Assembly: GCF_019104765.1 (NCBI RefSeq)
Contig: NZ_JAHRXJ010000009.1
Span: 124,001 to 188,000, forward strand
From: Synechococcus sp. HK05
GTDB taxonomy: Bacteria; Cyanobacteriota; Cyanobacteriia; PCC-6307; Cyanobiaceae
Reading direction: 5' to 3'
DNA length: 64,000 nt
The notes under the pieces were generated by a model that was given only the letters and a program-made list of their open reading frames with translations, ran no database searches and had not been told where the DNA came from. Within the stretch, counting starts at the first letter, position 1. The number at the start of each line of letters is the position of its first letter. Below are positions 27,304 through 35,793 of this stretch, piece by piece. A program made the translations under genes and the position numbers.

Positions 27304-28484
27304 GCGAGGGCCCTCACGGCGTTCAGCAGGGCCTCAATCTCCTGGGTTGTGGTGGTGATGTGGGTGCAGGCCCGCAGGCAATCGGGATCGTCCAGACGGC
27401 GGATCCACAGGTGCTGTTCTCCAAGACGGTCCACCACACCGGCTGTGGAGGCGCCCTGCAGGCTGAAGCTCACCAAGCCCGCCGGTGGTGGGTCCGGCAG
27501 CAGGGTGCTGATGCCTTGGACCGCCTGAAGGCCCTGCCAAAGCTGGCGGCTGCCGGCCTGGATGGTGGCGAGGCGTTGCTGAGGAGTTCCCGCTTCGGCA
27601 AGCAGCTCCAGGGATGTGGCCAGGCCGCTGCAGAGAGGAACGCAGGAGGTGGCCACTTCAAAGCGTCGCGCGTCGCTGTGGAAGCTGCTGCCGGCTGAGG
27701 CCTCATGGCGCAGGCTGCGCCAGCCGATCAGGGTGGGCTGTGCCTGCTCCAGAAGCCGATTTGAGAGGGCGACGCCGCCCAGCCCCTCTGGGCCGCAGCA
27801 CCATTTGTGGCCCGTAAAGGCATAGATGTCGGCCGCTGCGGCTGCCTCATCCACGGGGATGGATCCCATTGACTGCGCTGCATCCACCAGCAGCCACGGT
27901 GTGTTTGGATGCCGGCGCAGATGTGCTGCCACCGCGGTGATCGGCATCACGCTGCCGCTGTTCCACAGCAGGTGGGAGAGCGCCACCAGACGCGTGCGTG
28001 GCGTGAGGGCCCGCTCGAGGGCCTCCAGCACGGCCTGATCAAGCGCAGCTTGCGGTGTGGTGCGGCACAGCTCCAGCACCGGCAGCCACTGAATCTGGAG
28101 CCCTTCGCGCCGGGCCAGCTCCTGGCAGGCAGCCACCACTCCTGGATGTTCGCAGTCGCTGATCAGGAGCGCGTCATCCGCTTGCCAGGGCAGTCCCCAG
28201 AGCGGCAACACGCAACCGCTAGTGACGTTTTCGGTGAGGGCAATCCGATGCGGTGCCACACCGCACAGGTGAGCTAAGGCTTGGCGTACCCGGGCTGATT
28301 CGTGCTCAATGAAGGGCCACACATCATTGGTGAACGGCCCCAGCTCCTGGATGCGCTGCCAGCTGGCGTGGATGGCCTGCAGGGAGGGAGTTGGCAGGGG
28401 GCCTTGACCGCCGTAGTTGAAGTAGGTCTTGTTGGCGAGGGCTGGGCAGAGATCCCTGAAGTCGTTTTGCGTTGCGTCTGTCAA
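27300..28484 (-). CDS. Class V aminotransferase (cysteine desulfurase / cystine lyase-like)
   Basis: PLP fold-type I protein of 394 aa. It shows [12 protein letters not shown] at the N-terminus, the PLP aspartate region [16 protein letters not shown], and the Schiff-base lysine in [16 protein letters not shown] (about residue 223). It resembles the cyanobacterial cystine C-S lyase (C-DES) branch of the NifS family more than SufS/IscS, because the mobile active-site cysteine loop of desulfurases is not evident near the C-terminus. Role may be sulfur release from cyst(e)ine for Fe-S clusters. Start is a TTG at 28484; no better start is nearby. Confidence 0.82.
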   Translation of the reverse strand: MTDATQNDFRDLCPALANKTYFNYGGQGPLPTPSLQAIHASWQRIQELGPFTNDVWPFIEHESARVRQALAHLCGVAPHRIALTENVTSGCVLPLWGLPWQADDALLISDCEHPGVVAACQELARREGLQIQWLPVLELCRTTPQAALDQAVLEALERALTPRTRLVALSHLLWNSGSVMPITAVAAHLRRHPNTPWLLVDAAQSMGSIPVDEAAAAADIYAFTGHKWCCGPEGLGGVALSNRLLEQAQPTLIGWRSLRHEASAGSSFHSDARRFEVATSCVPLCSGLATSLELLAEAGTPQQRLATIQAGSRQLWQGLQAVQGISTLLPDPPPAGLVSFSLQGASTAGVVDRLGEQHLWIRRLDDPDCLRACTHITTTTQEIEALLNAVRALA

Positions 28485-28521
28485 GGTCTGGCTGTTGCGG
28501 ATTAGCTCGGAGCCGCTTGCT

Positions 28522-28551
28522 GAGAGAATGGCGCCGTGAGCGTATTCTCTC
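28522..28551. repeat. 8-bp inverted repeat between the class V aminotransferase and sulfotransferase genes
   Basis: GAGAGAAT (28522-28529) and ATTCTCTC (28544-28551) are exact reverse complements separated by 14 bases. It lies about 38 bases upstream of the aminotransferase TTG and downstream of the sulfotransferase stop. It could be an operator-like palindrome or a weak hairpin; no T-tract follows. Confidence 0.5.
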
Positions 28552-28573
28552 GCCTCGGTGCTGTTTCTGCTGT

Positions 28574-29386
28574 CTATGGAGATGGTGGATCAGGCCACAG
28601 CCCAACCTCTGGAAAGCGTGCTGCGAGCTGTTGATTAGGCTCCTTATAAAAATCTTGAAGGTGCCGGATCACATCTGCGGGGATTACTGTTTTGGGCTTG
28701 TTGGTGTTTCGAGGGGGGGAATGTTGGGGCTGTGGAATTGGATTAAGATTGAGAAAACGCTGTGCCTGATAGAAGGTGGCTTCGGAGTCTCTGAAGAAGT
28801 CTTCACTTTTGATGATCAGGATTTGTTCTCGGCTGTAGTACTCGATGAATGCCTCGAGTTGCTGGGCATAGAGGCCGCGCGCTTTGTAGGGGTTAGCGTT
28901 CCTTCCGCTGCGTGAGACTTCGGCAGTGAGGGCGATTTCCGGGGGCCTCGTTTCGACGCCATTGCGCTGAAGATGGCAGTAGTGGGAGATGGCTCGCTCC
29001 ACAGGGTTACGAAGCATCGCGATGAGCTTGGCGTTCGGAATCAACGCGTGCATGCGTGGTGCTGAGACCGTTGCATTCGCGAGATACGACGGCGTTGCCT
29101 CGATTCTGCAGTGTGCACCTCTCAATGTTTCCCAGATTGGGAAGTGAGTTCGATACCAGTGGCTGCCTTTTGCATAGTGCTTGTCAAAGAAGTGTATTTC
29201 CTTCACCGATGAGAAGGCGACTTGTGGGTGCTCGCGCAGCCATGCATTGAGTGTTGTGGTCCCGCATTTCATGCCGCCAATGATCAGGGCATTCGGTAGG
29301 GGGCGGAACGCGGTGGTGAGCCGGTAGTAGGGGTAAAGCGCTTGCCGAAGGCGCTCGCGCTGAGTGAGGGTTCGGATTCGAAACAT
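28574..29386 (-). CDS. Sulfotransferase (copy 1 of a tandem pair)
   Basis: Sulfotransferase-domain protein of 270 aa. The 5'-phosphosulfate loop ALIIGGMKCGTTTLNAWL (about residues 33-50), the substrate segment EIHFFDKHY and the 3'-phosphate motif MLRNPVERAISHYCH are all clear, implying use of PAPS. The acceptor is unknown; family members of this type modify glycans or lipids. It is a close paralogue of the next gene (same blocks at the same spacing). Codon use is richer in A/T than flanking genes. The start ATG gives MFRIRTLTQRERLRQALYPYYRL. Confidence 0.88.
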   Translation of the reverse strand: MFRIRTLTQRERLRQALYPYYRLTTAFRPLPNALIIGGMKCGTTTLNAWLREHPQVAFSSVKEIHFFDKHYAKGSHWYRTHFPIWETLRGAHCRIEATPSYLANATVSAPRMHALIPNAKLIAMLRNPVERAISHYCHLQRNGVETRPPEIALTAEVSRSGRNANPYKARGLYAQQLEAFIEYYSREQILIIKSEDFFRDSEATFYQAQRFLNLNPIPQPQHSPPRNTNKPKTVIPADVIRHLQDFYKEPNQQLAARFPEVGLWPDPPSP

Positions 29387-29427
29387 GTTGTTGGCACGCC
29401 CGCCTTCATCGTAGACAGTGGGTTTGC

Positions 29428-30243
29428 TTACCAGCCTGGAAAATCACCCAAGAGAGCGCTGAGGTCCTGATTGGGTTGTTCATAGAAGATCTCCAGGTGC
29501 TGCCTTACGGCATCGGAAATCACGGGCTTGATGGTGCTGGTGTTGCGAGCGGTTGCATTGTCGGGGAGGGGTCTTCTCTCCAGGTTGAGAAAGTTCAGAG
29601 TTTGTTGGTAGATGGTTGAGGGTGCGCTGAAGAATTCCTCGCTTTTGATGATGAGGATGTTATTGCGTGGGTAAAAGTTGAGGAAGTGTTCGAGCTGTTT
29701 GGCGTAAAAGCCTCGCGACTTGTAGTGATTGACGCAGCTGCCGTTGCTTGTGAAATCAGACATCAGTGCCACTTCAGGTGGGCGGGATTCCTTCTGGTTT
29801 CGGAGTGCATGGCCGTAGTGAGAAATGGCCCGCTGGACCGGGTTGCGCAACATCACGATCAACTTGGCACCCGGAATCAGGGCATGCATCCGTGGTGCAA
29901 CCCGTTCTGCCCGATAGAGGTAAGAGGGTGTTGCCTCGAGTGTGCAGCTTGCGCCCTGTAGGCGTTCCATGATGGGGAAATGGGTTCTGTACCAACCTGT
30001 GCCCCGTTCAAAATGTTTGTCGAAAAAATGAACCTCTTTGTGGCTCGAGAAGGCGATGCCTGGGTGCTCCCTCAGCCAAGCATTCAGGCTTGTTGTGCCG
30101 CACTTCATGCCGCCAATGATCACGGCATTAGGAAGGGGTCTCAGGGGCGCGCTGAGCCTGTAAAGAGGGTAAAAGTTTTTGCGAAGATACTGGCGAGTGC
30201 TCTTGCTTCGGCGTAGCAAGGTCTGATTCGCGGCAATGGGCAA
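29428..30243 (-). CDS. Sulfotransferase (copy 2 of a tandem pair)
   Basis: PAPS-dependent sulfotransferase of ~271 aa, paralogue of the gene 41 bases downstream. It shares AVIIGGMKCGTTSLNAWLREHPG, EVHFFDKHFERGTGWYRTHFP and MLRNPVQRAISHYGH with copy 1. The start at 30243 is a TTG; later TTG codons are possible, so the N-terminus is uncertain. No N-terminal membrane segment is present, unlike many eukaryotic Golgi enzymes. AT-rich codons and the intergenic sequence upstream suggest acquisition followed by local duplication. Confidence 0.87.
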   Translation of the reverse strand: MPIAANQTLLRRSKSTRQYLRKNFYPLYRLSAPLRPLPNAVIIGGMKCGTTSLNAWLREHPGIAFSSHKEVHFFDKHFERGTGWYRTHFPIMERLQGASCTLEATPSYLYRAERVAPRMHALIPGAKLIVMLRNPVQRAISHYGHALRNQKESRPPEVALMSDFTSNGSCVNHYKSRGFYAKQLEHFLNFYPRNNILIIKSEEFFSAPSTIYQQTLNFLNLERRPLPDNATARNTSTIKPVISDAVRQHLEIFYEQPNQDLSALLGDFPGW

Positions 30244-30526
30244 TATGACCCACTGATCTAGTAAATATTCTGAAGGTGCTAAAGGGGTTGTCTAGAAGCT
30301 CCTGCGCTGCAGTGCTTTCAGGGTTTTTGCCCAACATCTGTAAGCACTCTTGCTGTGATCTAGCGCACGGTTTGATTCATGTCTCGCTCGATTTCAGCCT
30401 CGCTGAACGGCATCGCGGGTTGGGAGAGCGTCCAGCCAGTCCTGGTGGCCAGCATTGGGGTTGCCACTATTAACCGCTGCTACGGCTGGCGGTAGGCGCA
30501 TTCGTGCTGGAGGCGCCGCATCCCCT
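30244..30526. other. Non-coding, AT-richer spacer with no gene recognised
   Basis: This 283-base stretch between the sulfotransferase start and the small membrane ORF contains only short overlapping frames without family motifs or convincing codon use. It should hold the sulfotransferase promoter. Composition shifts back to high GC near 30400, marking the edge of the AT-rich patch. Confidence 0.5.
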
Positions 30527-30688
30527 TCAGAGCACCTGCCCCACCATCACGGCAGCGATGGCGGAGAACAGGGTGATGCCGAGGGCAGTGAAGGGGTTCT
30601 GGCCCTGGGCCACGGCGAAGCTGGTGATCACACCGGCGCCGAGGCAGGCCACGGCCAGTTGGGTGGTGAGGGCTGGGCGCTGCTCCAC
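30527..30688 (-). CDS. Small two-helix membrane protein with uncertain start
   Basis: Open frame ending at 30527 whose C-terminal part reads as a real protein: RPALTTQLAVACLGAG, then TSFAVAQGQNPFTALG and a second hydrophobic helix ending AAVMVGQVL, with GC-rich third positions as in neighbouring genes. The frame is open back to 30766 (FEPETVEQRPAL is preceded by an Ala/Lys/Pro-rich stretch) but contains no ATG; the only standard candidate I see is the GTG at 30688, giving 53 aa. It is in the same frame as ycf46, 16 bases after its stop. Either the start is unusual or the 5' end has decayed. No family recognised. Confidence 0.5.
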   Translation of the reverse strand: MEQRPALTTQLAVACLGAGVITSFAVAQGQNPFTALGITLFSAIAAVMVGQVL

Positions 30689-30781
30689 GGTCTCGGGCTC
30701 GAATGGCAGCAGCTTGCTGGCAGCAGCGGCTGGGAGCTTGGCTTCTTTACCTGGCGTTGATCTTCGTTACGCCGCGCAATG

Positions 30782-32275
30782 TCAGGCCGGAGCCATTCGG
30801 GTGGAGGCTGGGCGCGCTCGGCCGCTGCTGGCCCACTGCTGCAGCGCCTCGAGTTGCTCGCGGGCCGTTCGCGACAGCGGCACCAGTTGGGCGGCGGCAC
30901 TGATCAGATCACTCTCGCAAAACTCGCGCTGCTCGCTGAAGGCTTGGTGCATTGCTTCGATCACCACCTGCTCGAGTTCGGCCCCGGAGAAGCCGGCTGT
31001 GCGGTCCACCACCACCTCTAGCGGCAGGCTGTGATCGGGGCGCCGCCTCCGAAGCTGCAAATCGAGGATCGCTTTGCGCTCGGTTGCATCGGGGAGATCC
31101 AGCAGGAAGATCTCGTCGAAGCGGCCCTTGCGTAGCAGCTCGGGAGGCAGCTTGTCCACGCCGTTTGCGGTGGCCACCACGAACACGGCGCTGCTCTTCT
31201 CCGCCATCCAGGTGAGCAGGCTGGCCAGCACGCGCTGGCTGGTGCCGCCATCGCTGCGGCCATCGCCGGCGGCTCCGAACCCCTTATCGATTTCATCAAT
31301 CCAGAGCACGCAAGGGGCCATGGCTTCAGCGCGCTGGATCATGTCGCGGGTGCGTGCTTCGGAGGCCCCCACCAGCCCGGCGAAGAGGCGTCCCACATCC
31401 AGCCGCAGCAACGGCATGCTCCAGCTGTGAGCAATCGCTTTGGCGGTGAGCGATTTGCCGGTGCCTTGCGGGCCCACCAGCAGCACGCCCCGTGGCAAGG
31501 GCAGCCCGTAGCGGCGCGCGTCATCGCTGAACGCCATGTGGCGCTGTTCCAGCCAGCGCTTGAGAGCATCGAGACCGCCGATGTCGGCTGGGCTGGCTTC
31601 CGTGGGGCAGTACTCGAGCAGCTCGCTGCGGGCGATGGCCTGCCGCTTTTCCTCCAGCACCTCATCAAGATCAGACAGGCCCAGCTCGCCGCGGCTGGCG
31701 AGGCCCCGAGCCGCGACCTGGCGAATGCGCTGTTCGCTCAGCCCGCTGCAGCTGTGGCTGAGTTGCTCGAGCAGTTCAGGCTCGAGATGTTGGCCGCAGG
31801 CTTGGGCGATGCTGCCCAGGAGAGCTTCGATCTCCTGCTGGTTGGGCAGGGGCAGATCGAGCAGCGTGATGCACTCATCGAGATCCCTCGGTGGCTGCCA
31901 CTCGGTGGCGGTGATCACGAGGGTGTGCGGCTGTTGGCGCAGGCTGCTGGCCAGGTTGCGCAATTTGCGGCAAATGCTGGCGTCGTCGCAGTAGCGGTGG
32001 AAGTCGTGCAGCACCAGCAGGGCCGGCTGTTCGGCCGACAGGGCGGCCAGGCTGTCGAGGGCTGCTAGGGGATTGCGCGCGGCTTCGCCATCGCGACCTG
32101 GCCAGCCGCTGAGGCCACTAATGAAATCCCAGCGGGCGAGAGCTCGATTCCCCAGGCGACGCGCGGCGGCAGCGAGCAGCGTGGCGATCCGTTCTTCTTC
32201 CTGGCTACGGATCCAGAGGATGGGGGTGCGCGCCCGAATCAGCAGATCGAGGTGGTCGGCCCAGGCCTGGCTCAT
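30782..32275 (-). CDS. ycf46: Ycf46-like AAA+ ATPase
   Basis: Protein of 497 aa. The N-terminal half is a degenerate domain (LDLLIRARTPILWIRSQEEERI...), and the C-terminal AAA module has Walker A GPQGTGKS (about residues 267-274), Walker B VLWIDEIDKGF, and RKGRFDEIF as second-region motif. Overall it matches plastid Ycf46/cyanobacterial AAA proteins linked to inorganic carbon response in published work on cyanobacteria; precise role remains uncertain. It starts with a four-base overlap with the YceD-like gene. Confidence 0.9.
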   Translation of the reverse strand: MSQAWADHLDLLIRARTPILWIRSQEEERIATLLAAAARRLGNRALARWDFISGLSGWPGRDGEAARNPLAALDSLAALSAEQPALLVLHDFHRYCDDASICRKLRNLASSLRQQPHTLVITATEWQPPRDLDECITLLDLPLPNQQEIEALLGSIAQACGQHLEPELLEQLSHSCSGLSEQRIRQVAARGLASRGELGLSDLDEVLEEKRQAIARSELLEYCPTEASPADIGGLDALKRWLEQRHMAFSDDARRYGLPLPRGVLLVGPQGTGKSLTAKAIAHSWSMPLLRLDVGRLFAGLVGASEARTRDMIQRAEAMAPCVLWIDEIDKGFGAAGDGRSDGGTSQRVLASLLTWMAEKSSAVFVVATANGVDKLPPELLRKGRFDEIFLLDLPDATERKAILDLQLRRRRPDHSLPLEVVVDRTAGFSGAELEQVVIEAMHQAFSEQREFCESDLISAAAQLVPLSRTAREQLEALQQWASSGRARPASTRMAPA

Positions 32276-32823
32276 GGCTGCAGTTTTTTCAACGCCGCCC
32301 AGCGAGGGTCGGTGAGTGCCTGTTCACCGGGCGCCCCCAACAGCTCAGGGCCCGGGCAATCCGTGCCGCAGCGATTCACCAGCGGCAGCTGCAGGCTGAG
32401 CTGTTCGAAGATCCAGTGTTCGGGATCGAAGTCGCCGCTGGGATCAAGGCTTTCGCACAGGCCATCGGGATCGAGTTCGAGCACCTCGCTGCCGCCTTCA
32501 AGCACCACCTCGGCATCAATGCCGGCGGATCTGGCTTGATCCCCGAGCCACACCACTTCCTGATGGCGAAAGCTCAGGGGGTGATTGAAGTGTTGCAGGC
32601 AGCGATCACAGCGCAGGGTCACGATCGTGCTCGCTTCGCCGGCCACCTCAAGGATGTTGCCGCGATGCACGGCCGTGAGGCTGCCGCGAACGGGGGTGAG
32701 GCTCTCCAGTTCGCTGATCGCTTGATCCACCGTCCAGCTTCGTCCGTCCGCGAGGAGCCGCAACTCCTGAAGCGGCACAGGCTGCAGGGGATCTCCAGCC
32801 GGCGACGGATGGATGGCAGCCAT
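32272..32823 (-). CDS. YceD / DUF177 family protein
   Basis: Protein of 183 aa. The family motif VTLRCDRCLQHFNHPL (about residues 69-84) and the C-terminal NRCGTDCPG identify DUF177/YceD, which in bacteria and plastids is linked to 23S rRNA/large-subunit biogenesis. The four cysteines could bind a metal. The ATG at 32823 (MAAIHPSPAG) is preferred over the longer frame. In many bacteria the gene precedes rpmF; here it is coupled to ycf46 instead (ATGA overlap) and lies 4 bases after yidC. Confidence 0.85.
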   Translation of the reverse strand: MAAIHPSPAGDPLQPVPLQELRLLADGRSWTVDQAISELESLTPVRGSLTAVHRGNILEVAGEASTIVTLRCDRCLQHFNHPLSFRHQEVVWLGDQARSAGIDAEVVLEGGSEVLELDPDGLCESLDPSGDFDPEHWIFEQLSLQLPLVNRCGTDCPGPELLGAPGEQALTDPRWAALKKLQP

Positions 32824-32827
32824 GCCC

Positions 32828-33964
32828 TTACTTCTTGCCCTTGGGCTCGAACGGCAAGCGCTCACTGCCACTCACGGTGGCGGTGACGGTTTTGGCTTCA
32901 GCCGCGAGCTGTTGATCCAGGATCGCCTGCAGGTTGTCGGGCAGGGCCTCACGGGTGAGCAGGAAGGTTTGCGCAGCCTGGAAGATGTTGGCCACCACCA
33001 TGTAGAGCAGCACCCCAGCCGGCAGCGGGAAGAATAGGAACATGCCGGTGATCATCACGGGCGTGATCTTGTTGGCCGTGGCTTGCTGCGGGTTGGCCGG
33101 CATGCCCATCCCCGAGAGGATTTGGCTCACAAACAGGCTGGCGCCGAAGGCAGCCACCAGGATCGCGATATCCCAGTTGACGGCGCCATCGGTGTAGAAG
33201 CCCACCTGGCCGAGGGCCTTGATGAACAGGAAGCCGCTACGGGCAGCCAGGCCGGGGATCTTGGCCTCCACAGTCACATCGCCTGGGGCGATGGCGTGGA
33301 TGGTGCCATTCTGATCCACGCTCACCAGGCCCTCGCCTTTAGTAACGCTCCAGGTGGGGGTGAAGGCACTGCCGTTCTCCACACCCGTGAGCACCGAGGC
33401 GAAGCTGGCGCCGTCTTTGGTGTGGAGGCTCACGGTTTCGGTGTCGCCCACGCCCAGCTTGGTGCCCTTCTCGAGGCTGGCAATCACCGGCACGTGGTTG
33501 GTGGCGGTAACGAAGATCGAATGGCTGGGGCTATTGAACGGCTTGGGCTCAACGGCGGCGATCTGATCGGCCGGCAACACCTTCAGGTTGAGGGTGTAAG
33601 GCACATCTGCGAACGGTGATCCCCGCAGGGTGGCGAACAGCGCAAACAGGATCGGCATCTGCACCAGCAGGGGCAGACATCCAGAGAGAGGGCTGCCGAA
33701 CTCCTTCATCAGCGAGCCCAGCTCCTCCTGCTGCTTCTGGGGATTGTTGGCGTATTTGGCCTTGATCTCGGCCTGGCGCTTCTGCATCACCGGCTGGGCG
33801 ATGCGCATGCGGCGGGCGCTGCGGATCGAGCCGGCGCTCAGCGGGAACAGCGCCAGGCGGATCACCACGGTGAGGGCAATGATCGCCAGGCCGTAGCTCG
33901 GCACCAATCCGTAGAAGAAATCGAGGATCGGCAGCAGCAGGTTGTCGGAGATGTAGCCGATCAC
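32828..33964 (-). CDS. yidC: Membrane protein insertase YidC (Oxa1/Alb3 family)
   Basis: Insertase of 378 aa for membrane and thylakoid proteins. The first membrane segment carries the conserved arginine ([10 protein letters not shown], Arg36), a cytoplasmic coiled stretch follows ([22 protein letters not shown] written over residues 61-82), then the segment [16 protein letters not shown]; helices 4 and 5 are at about residues 262-285 and 300-330. Between helices 2 and 3 lies a large exported insert (about 118-260) whose second half resembles a bacterial Ig-like domain. Start is a GTG at 33964. It heads the YceD-ycf46 run and follows the PH-domain gene. Confidence 0.95.
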   Translation of the reverse strand: MIGYISDNLLLPILDFFYGLVPSYGLAIIALTVVIRLALFPLSAGSIRSARRMRIAQPVMQKRQAEIKAKYANNPQKQQEELGSLMKEFGSPLSGCLPLLVQMPILFALFATLRGSPFADVPYTLNLKVLPADQIAAVEPKPFNSPSHSIFVTATNHVPVIASLEKGTKLGVGDTETVSLHTKDGASFASVLTGVENGSAFTPTWSVTKGEGLVSVDQNGTIHAIAPGDVTVEAKIPGLAARSGFLFIKALGQVGFYTDGAVNWDIAILVAAFGASLFVSQILSGMGMPANPQQATANKITPVMITGMFLFFPLPAGVLLYMVVANIFQAAQTFLLTREALPDNLQAILDQQLAAEAKTVTATVSGSERLPFEPKGKK

Positions 33965-34019
33965 GGCGTGTGCAGGTCCGGGGAGAAGGGAAGTGGAGCC
34001 AGTGTGTCAGGCGGGTGGC

Positions 34020-34472
34020 TCAGGCCGCTGCGTTGTCGCCGAAACCGGTTTTGGGGCTGGCCTTGGCGGCCGGACTGGCGGCCATGCGCTCCTGGATGTA
34101 GGCCTCGGCCTCCTTGTAACGGGGCACGGCGCGCATCTCGAGCTTCATGCCGTCGTTGAGGATCAGCACCATGTCGCCCCAGAAGCCCAGGCCGCGGGCC
34201 ACCGAGCGCACCTCACGGATCTGGCTGTACACCACCTGGCTGCGGTCGCGGCCGAGCCAACCACCGCTCACTTCCACACGGCGGCTGGTGATGCGGAAGC
34301 GCAGCCATAGGGCCCGCACCAGGGCACCCACGGCGAAGGGAATGCCGATCAGGGTGAGGCCGAACAGCAGGTTGGTGATCAGGTCACCCTTGGCCGGCCC
34401 CCCCGCGTAGAAGACGTCTTCATTGATGCTGGCTCCTGGAGCCACCGGTGGCGTCTGGGGCGTGCCTGTCAT
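34020..34472 (-). CDS. PH-domain (YdbT/DUF304-like) membrane protein
   Basis: Protein of 150 aa with one or two hydrophobic helices (ITNLLFGLTLIGIPFAVGALVRALWL, about residues 32-57), followed by a bacterial PH-type domain (FRITSRRVEVSGGWLGRDRSQVVYSQIREV..., LNDGMKLEMRAV). The ATG at 34472 overlaps the rnpA stop (ATGA), placing it in the rpmH-rnpA-PH-yidC cluster common to cyanobacteria. Function is unknown; the location suggests involvement in membrane protein biogenesis. Confidence 0.85.
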   Translation of the reverse strand: MTGTPQTPPVAPGASINEDVFYAGGPAKGDLITNLLFGLTLIGIPFAVGALVRALWLRFRITSRRVEVSGGWLGRDRSQVVYSQIREVRSVARGLGFWGDMVLILNDGMKLEMRAVPRYKEAEAYIQERMAASPAAKASPKTGFGDNAAA

Positions 34473-34858
34473 GGCCGTAGTCCTGCCTTCGCGAGGAGTT
34501 GGAAACATTCTCCCAGCAGGGCCTGGTCGGTGGCCTCGGCACTGCCGGGTTTGAGGGAGATCAGCAGCCAGTGACCGGCGCCCTGATTGGGCAAGGCTTC
34601 CACGGCAGCCGAGAGGTGGCTGTGGAAGAGGCGGCGAAGCTGGTTGCGGCGCACGGAGCGCTTGCTCACCTTGCTGCTCACCACCACCGCCAACCGGCAG
34701 CTGTTGGGGCTGTGGTCGCGGGGATCCGGTTTGAGCAGCTCAGGCTGGGCGTTCAAGCAGCGCAGCACCATCAAGTTGCCGTGGTGGCGCTGGCCCTTCT
34801 GGTAGAGGCGGTCAAACACAAACCGCCCCCGCAGTCTGTGTTCCCGGGATAACACCAT
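34469..34858 (-). CDS. rnpA: Ribonuclease P protein component
   Basis: Protein subunit of RNase P, 129 aa. It begins MVLSREHRLRGRFVFDRLYQKG and has the RNA-binding signature VVSSKVSKRSVRRNQLRRLFHSHL (about residues 65-88). It lies 46 bases after rpmH and overlaps the next gene by four bases. Its start codon sits in the loop of a 13-bp perfect hairpin (34822-34881) in the transcript. Confidence 0.96.
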   Translation of the reverse strand: MVLSREHRLRGRFVFDRLYQKGQRHHGNLMVLRCLNAQPELLKPDPRDHSPNSCRLAVVVSSKVSKRSVRRNQLRRLFHSHLSAAVEALPNQGAGHWLLISLKPGSAEATDQALLGECFQLLAKAGLRP

Positions 34859-34881
34859 GGGACACGAGCTGCGGGGGCGGT
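34822..34881 (-). promoter_or_regulatory. GC-rich hairpin enclosing the rnpA start codon
   Basis: In the minus-strand transcript, ACCGCCCCCGCAG (34881-34869) upstream of rnpA pairs exactly with CTGCGGGGGCGGT (34834-34822) inside codons 9-12 of rnpA. The 34-nt loop carries the ATG (34858-34856). A 13-bp stem of almost pure G-C should be very stable and could limit ribosome access or be a processing site between rpmH and rnpA. The pairing is seen in sequence; the regulatory role is inference. Confidence 0.6.
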
Positions 34882-34904
34882 GCGGCGAACAGCTGATCGA
34901 ACGA

Positions 34905-35042
34905 TCAGACGGCCAGGCGAGCGCGACCGCGCTTGCGGCGGGAGCGGATCACACGGCGGCCGGTGTGGCTGCGCATGCGAACACGGAAGCCCGAGACGCG
35001 CTTGCGCTTGCGGCTGGTTCCTTCAAGGGTGCGCTTGGTCAT
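34905..35042 (-). CDS. rpmH: 50S ribosomal protein L34
   Basis: Highly basic 45-aa protein, [19 protein letters not shown] followed by [20 protein letters not shown] and ending RARLAV. This is the complete L34 sequence pattern (normally 44-47 aa). ATG at 35042, TGA at 34905. It is upstream of rnpA as in nearly all bacteria, so the two are probably co-transcribed. Confidence 0.97.
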   Translation of the reverse strand: MTKRTLEGTSRKRKRVSGFRVRMRSHTGRRVIRSRRKRGRARLAV

Positions 35043-35100
35043 GGCTCCGGCTCGGCTGCGCCTTCAACGTCGATCGCCCAACCTACCAGCCCGCCTTGGC

Positions 35101-35718
35101 TCAATCGCTCTGGGGATCGATCTGGATCAACCAGCTGCCCAGGTAGCCCGATACCGGTACATCCCCAGGGGCCTGGGCGAGGGCGTTGAACTGATACATC
35201 CCAATGTTGAAGGGATTGAACAGGTTGATGTACACGCCGATCGTCTTACCCACGGGCACGGGGGTGTCGGGGAAGATCTCGATAGCGCTGCCGTCGGCCG
35301 CCACTTCCACGGTGGCAGGAATGTCGGTTTCGCAGCGGGTGCGCGAGAGCATGCCGCCTTCCTTCATGTAGCAGAGCTTGACGCGCTTGGGATCGATGGT
35401 GGCGTCAAAGCTCTTGGGGATACCAACCACCAATTTGAGGATGGCGGTTTTGCGATCTTTCGGCTTGAGGATCAGGTAATACTCCGAGCGCTTGAGGCGC
35501 TTGGTATCCGTCATGAAGAAGTAGAGCTTCCGGTAATCCTTGCTGGAATCCCAGCGGAATTCCACGAGCCCGGGGGTGCCTTGGCCCTTCACCGGCAGCA
35601 TCGGTGCGAGGGCGGTGGCGGCGCCAGCGAGCCCCAGCGCTGCGGCCAGAGCGGTGCCTGCGGCACCCATGCGGAACCCAGCCATGGATTGCTTCGAGTC
35701 GGTGGTCTTGCTGACCAT
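35101..35718 (-). CDS. DUF2808 exported protein
   Basis: Protein of 205 aa with an N-terminal export signal (GTALAAALGLAGAATALAP, about residues 21-39) and the DUF2808 core: VEFRWDSSKDYRKLYFFMTD, LKPKDRKTAILKLVVGIPKSFDATI, PVGKTIGVYINLFNPFNIGMYQ. The family is largely cyanobacterial and of unknown function; it is predicted to be lumenal or periplasmic. The long pre-signal stretch (MVSKTTDSKQSMAGFR) suggests a start at the later ATG (about 35685) is possible. Confidence 0.85.
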   Translation of the reverse strand: MVSKTTDSKQSMAGFRMGAAGTALAAALGLAGAATALAPMLPVKGQGTPGLVEFRWDSSKDYRKLYFFMTDTKRLKRSEYYLILKPKDRKTAILKLVVGIPKSFDATIDPKRVKLCYMKEGGMLSRTRCETDIPATVEVAADGSAIEIFPDTPVPVGKTIGVYINLFNPFNIGMYQFNALAQAPGDVPVSGYLGSWLIQIDPQSD

Positions 35719-35793
35719 TCTTGGCAGCCAACGCCAGCACCAGGGCTGAGGGGGGTGCCGGACCTGGGTTTGGAAGCTGTGACCAGATGCGAC

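Noticed and set aside
28485-30780. Mobile element behind the AT-rich sulfotransferase patch
   Set aside because: No transposase, integrase, direct repeats or tRNA fragment could be found at its borders, so only compositional evidence for transfer remains.
34859-35100. Possible replication origin near rpmH-rnpA
   Set aside because: This gene order is near oriC in some bacteria, but no DnaA-box cluster, dnaA or dnaN is seen here.
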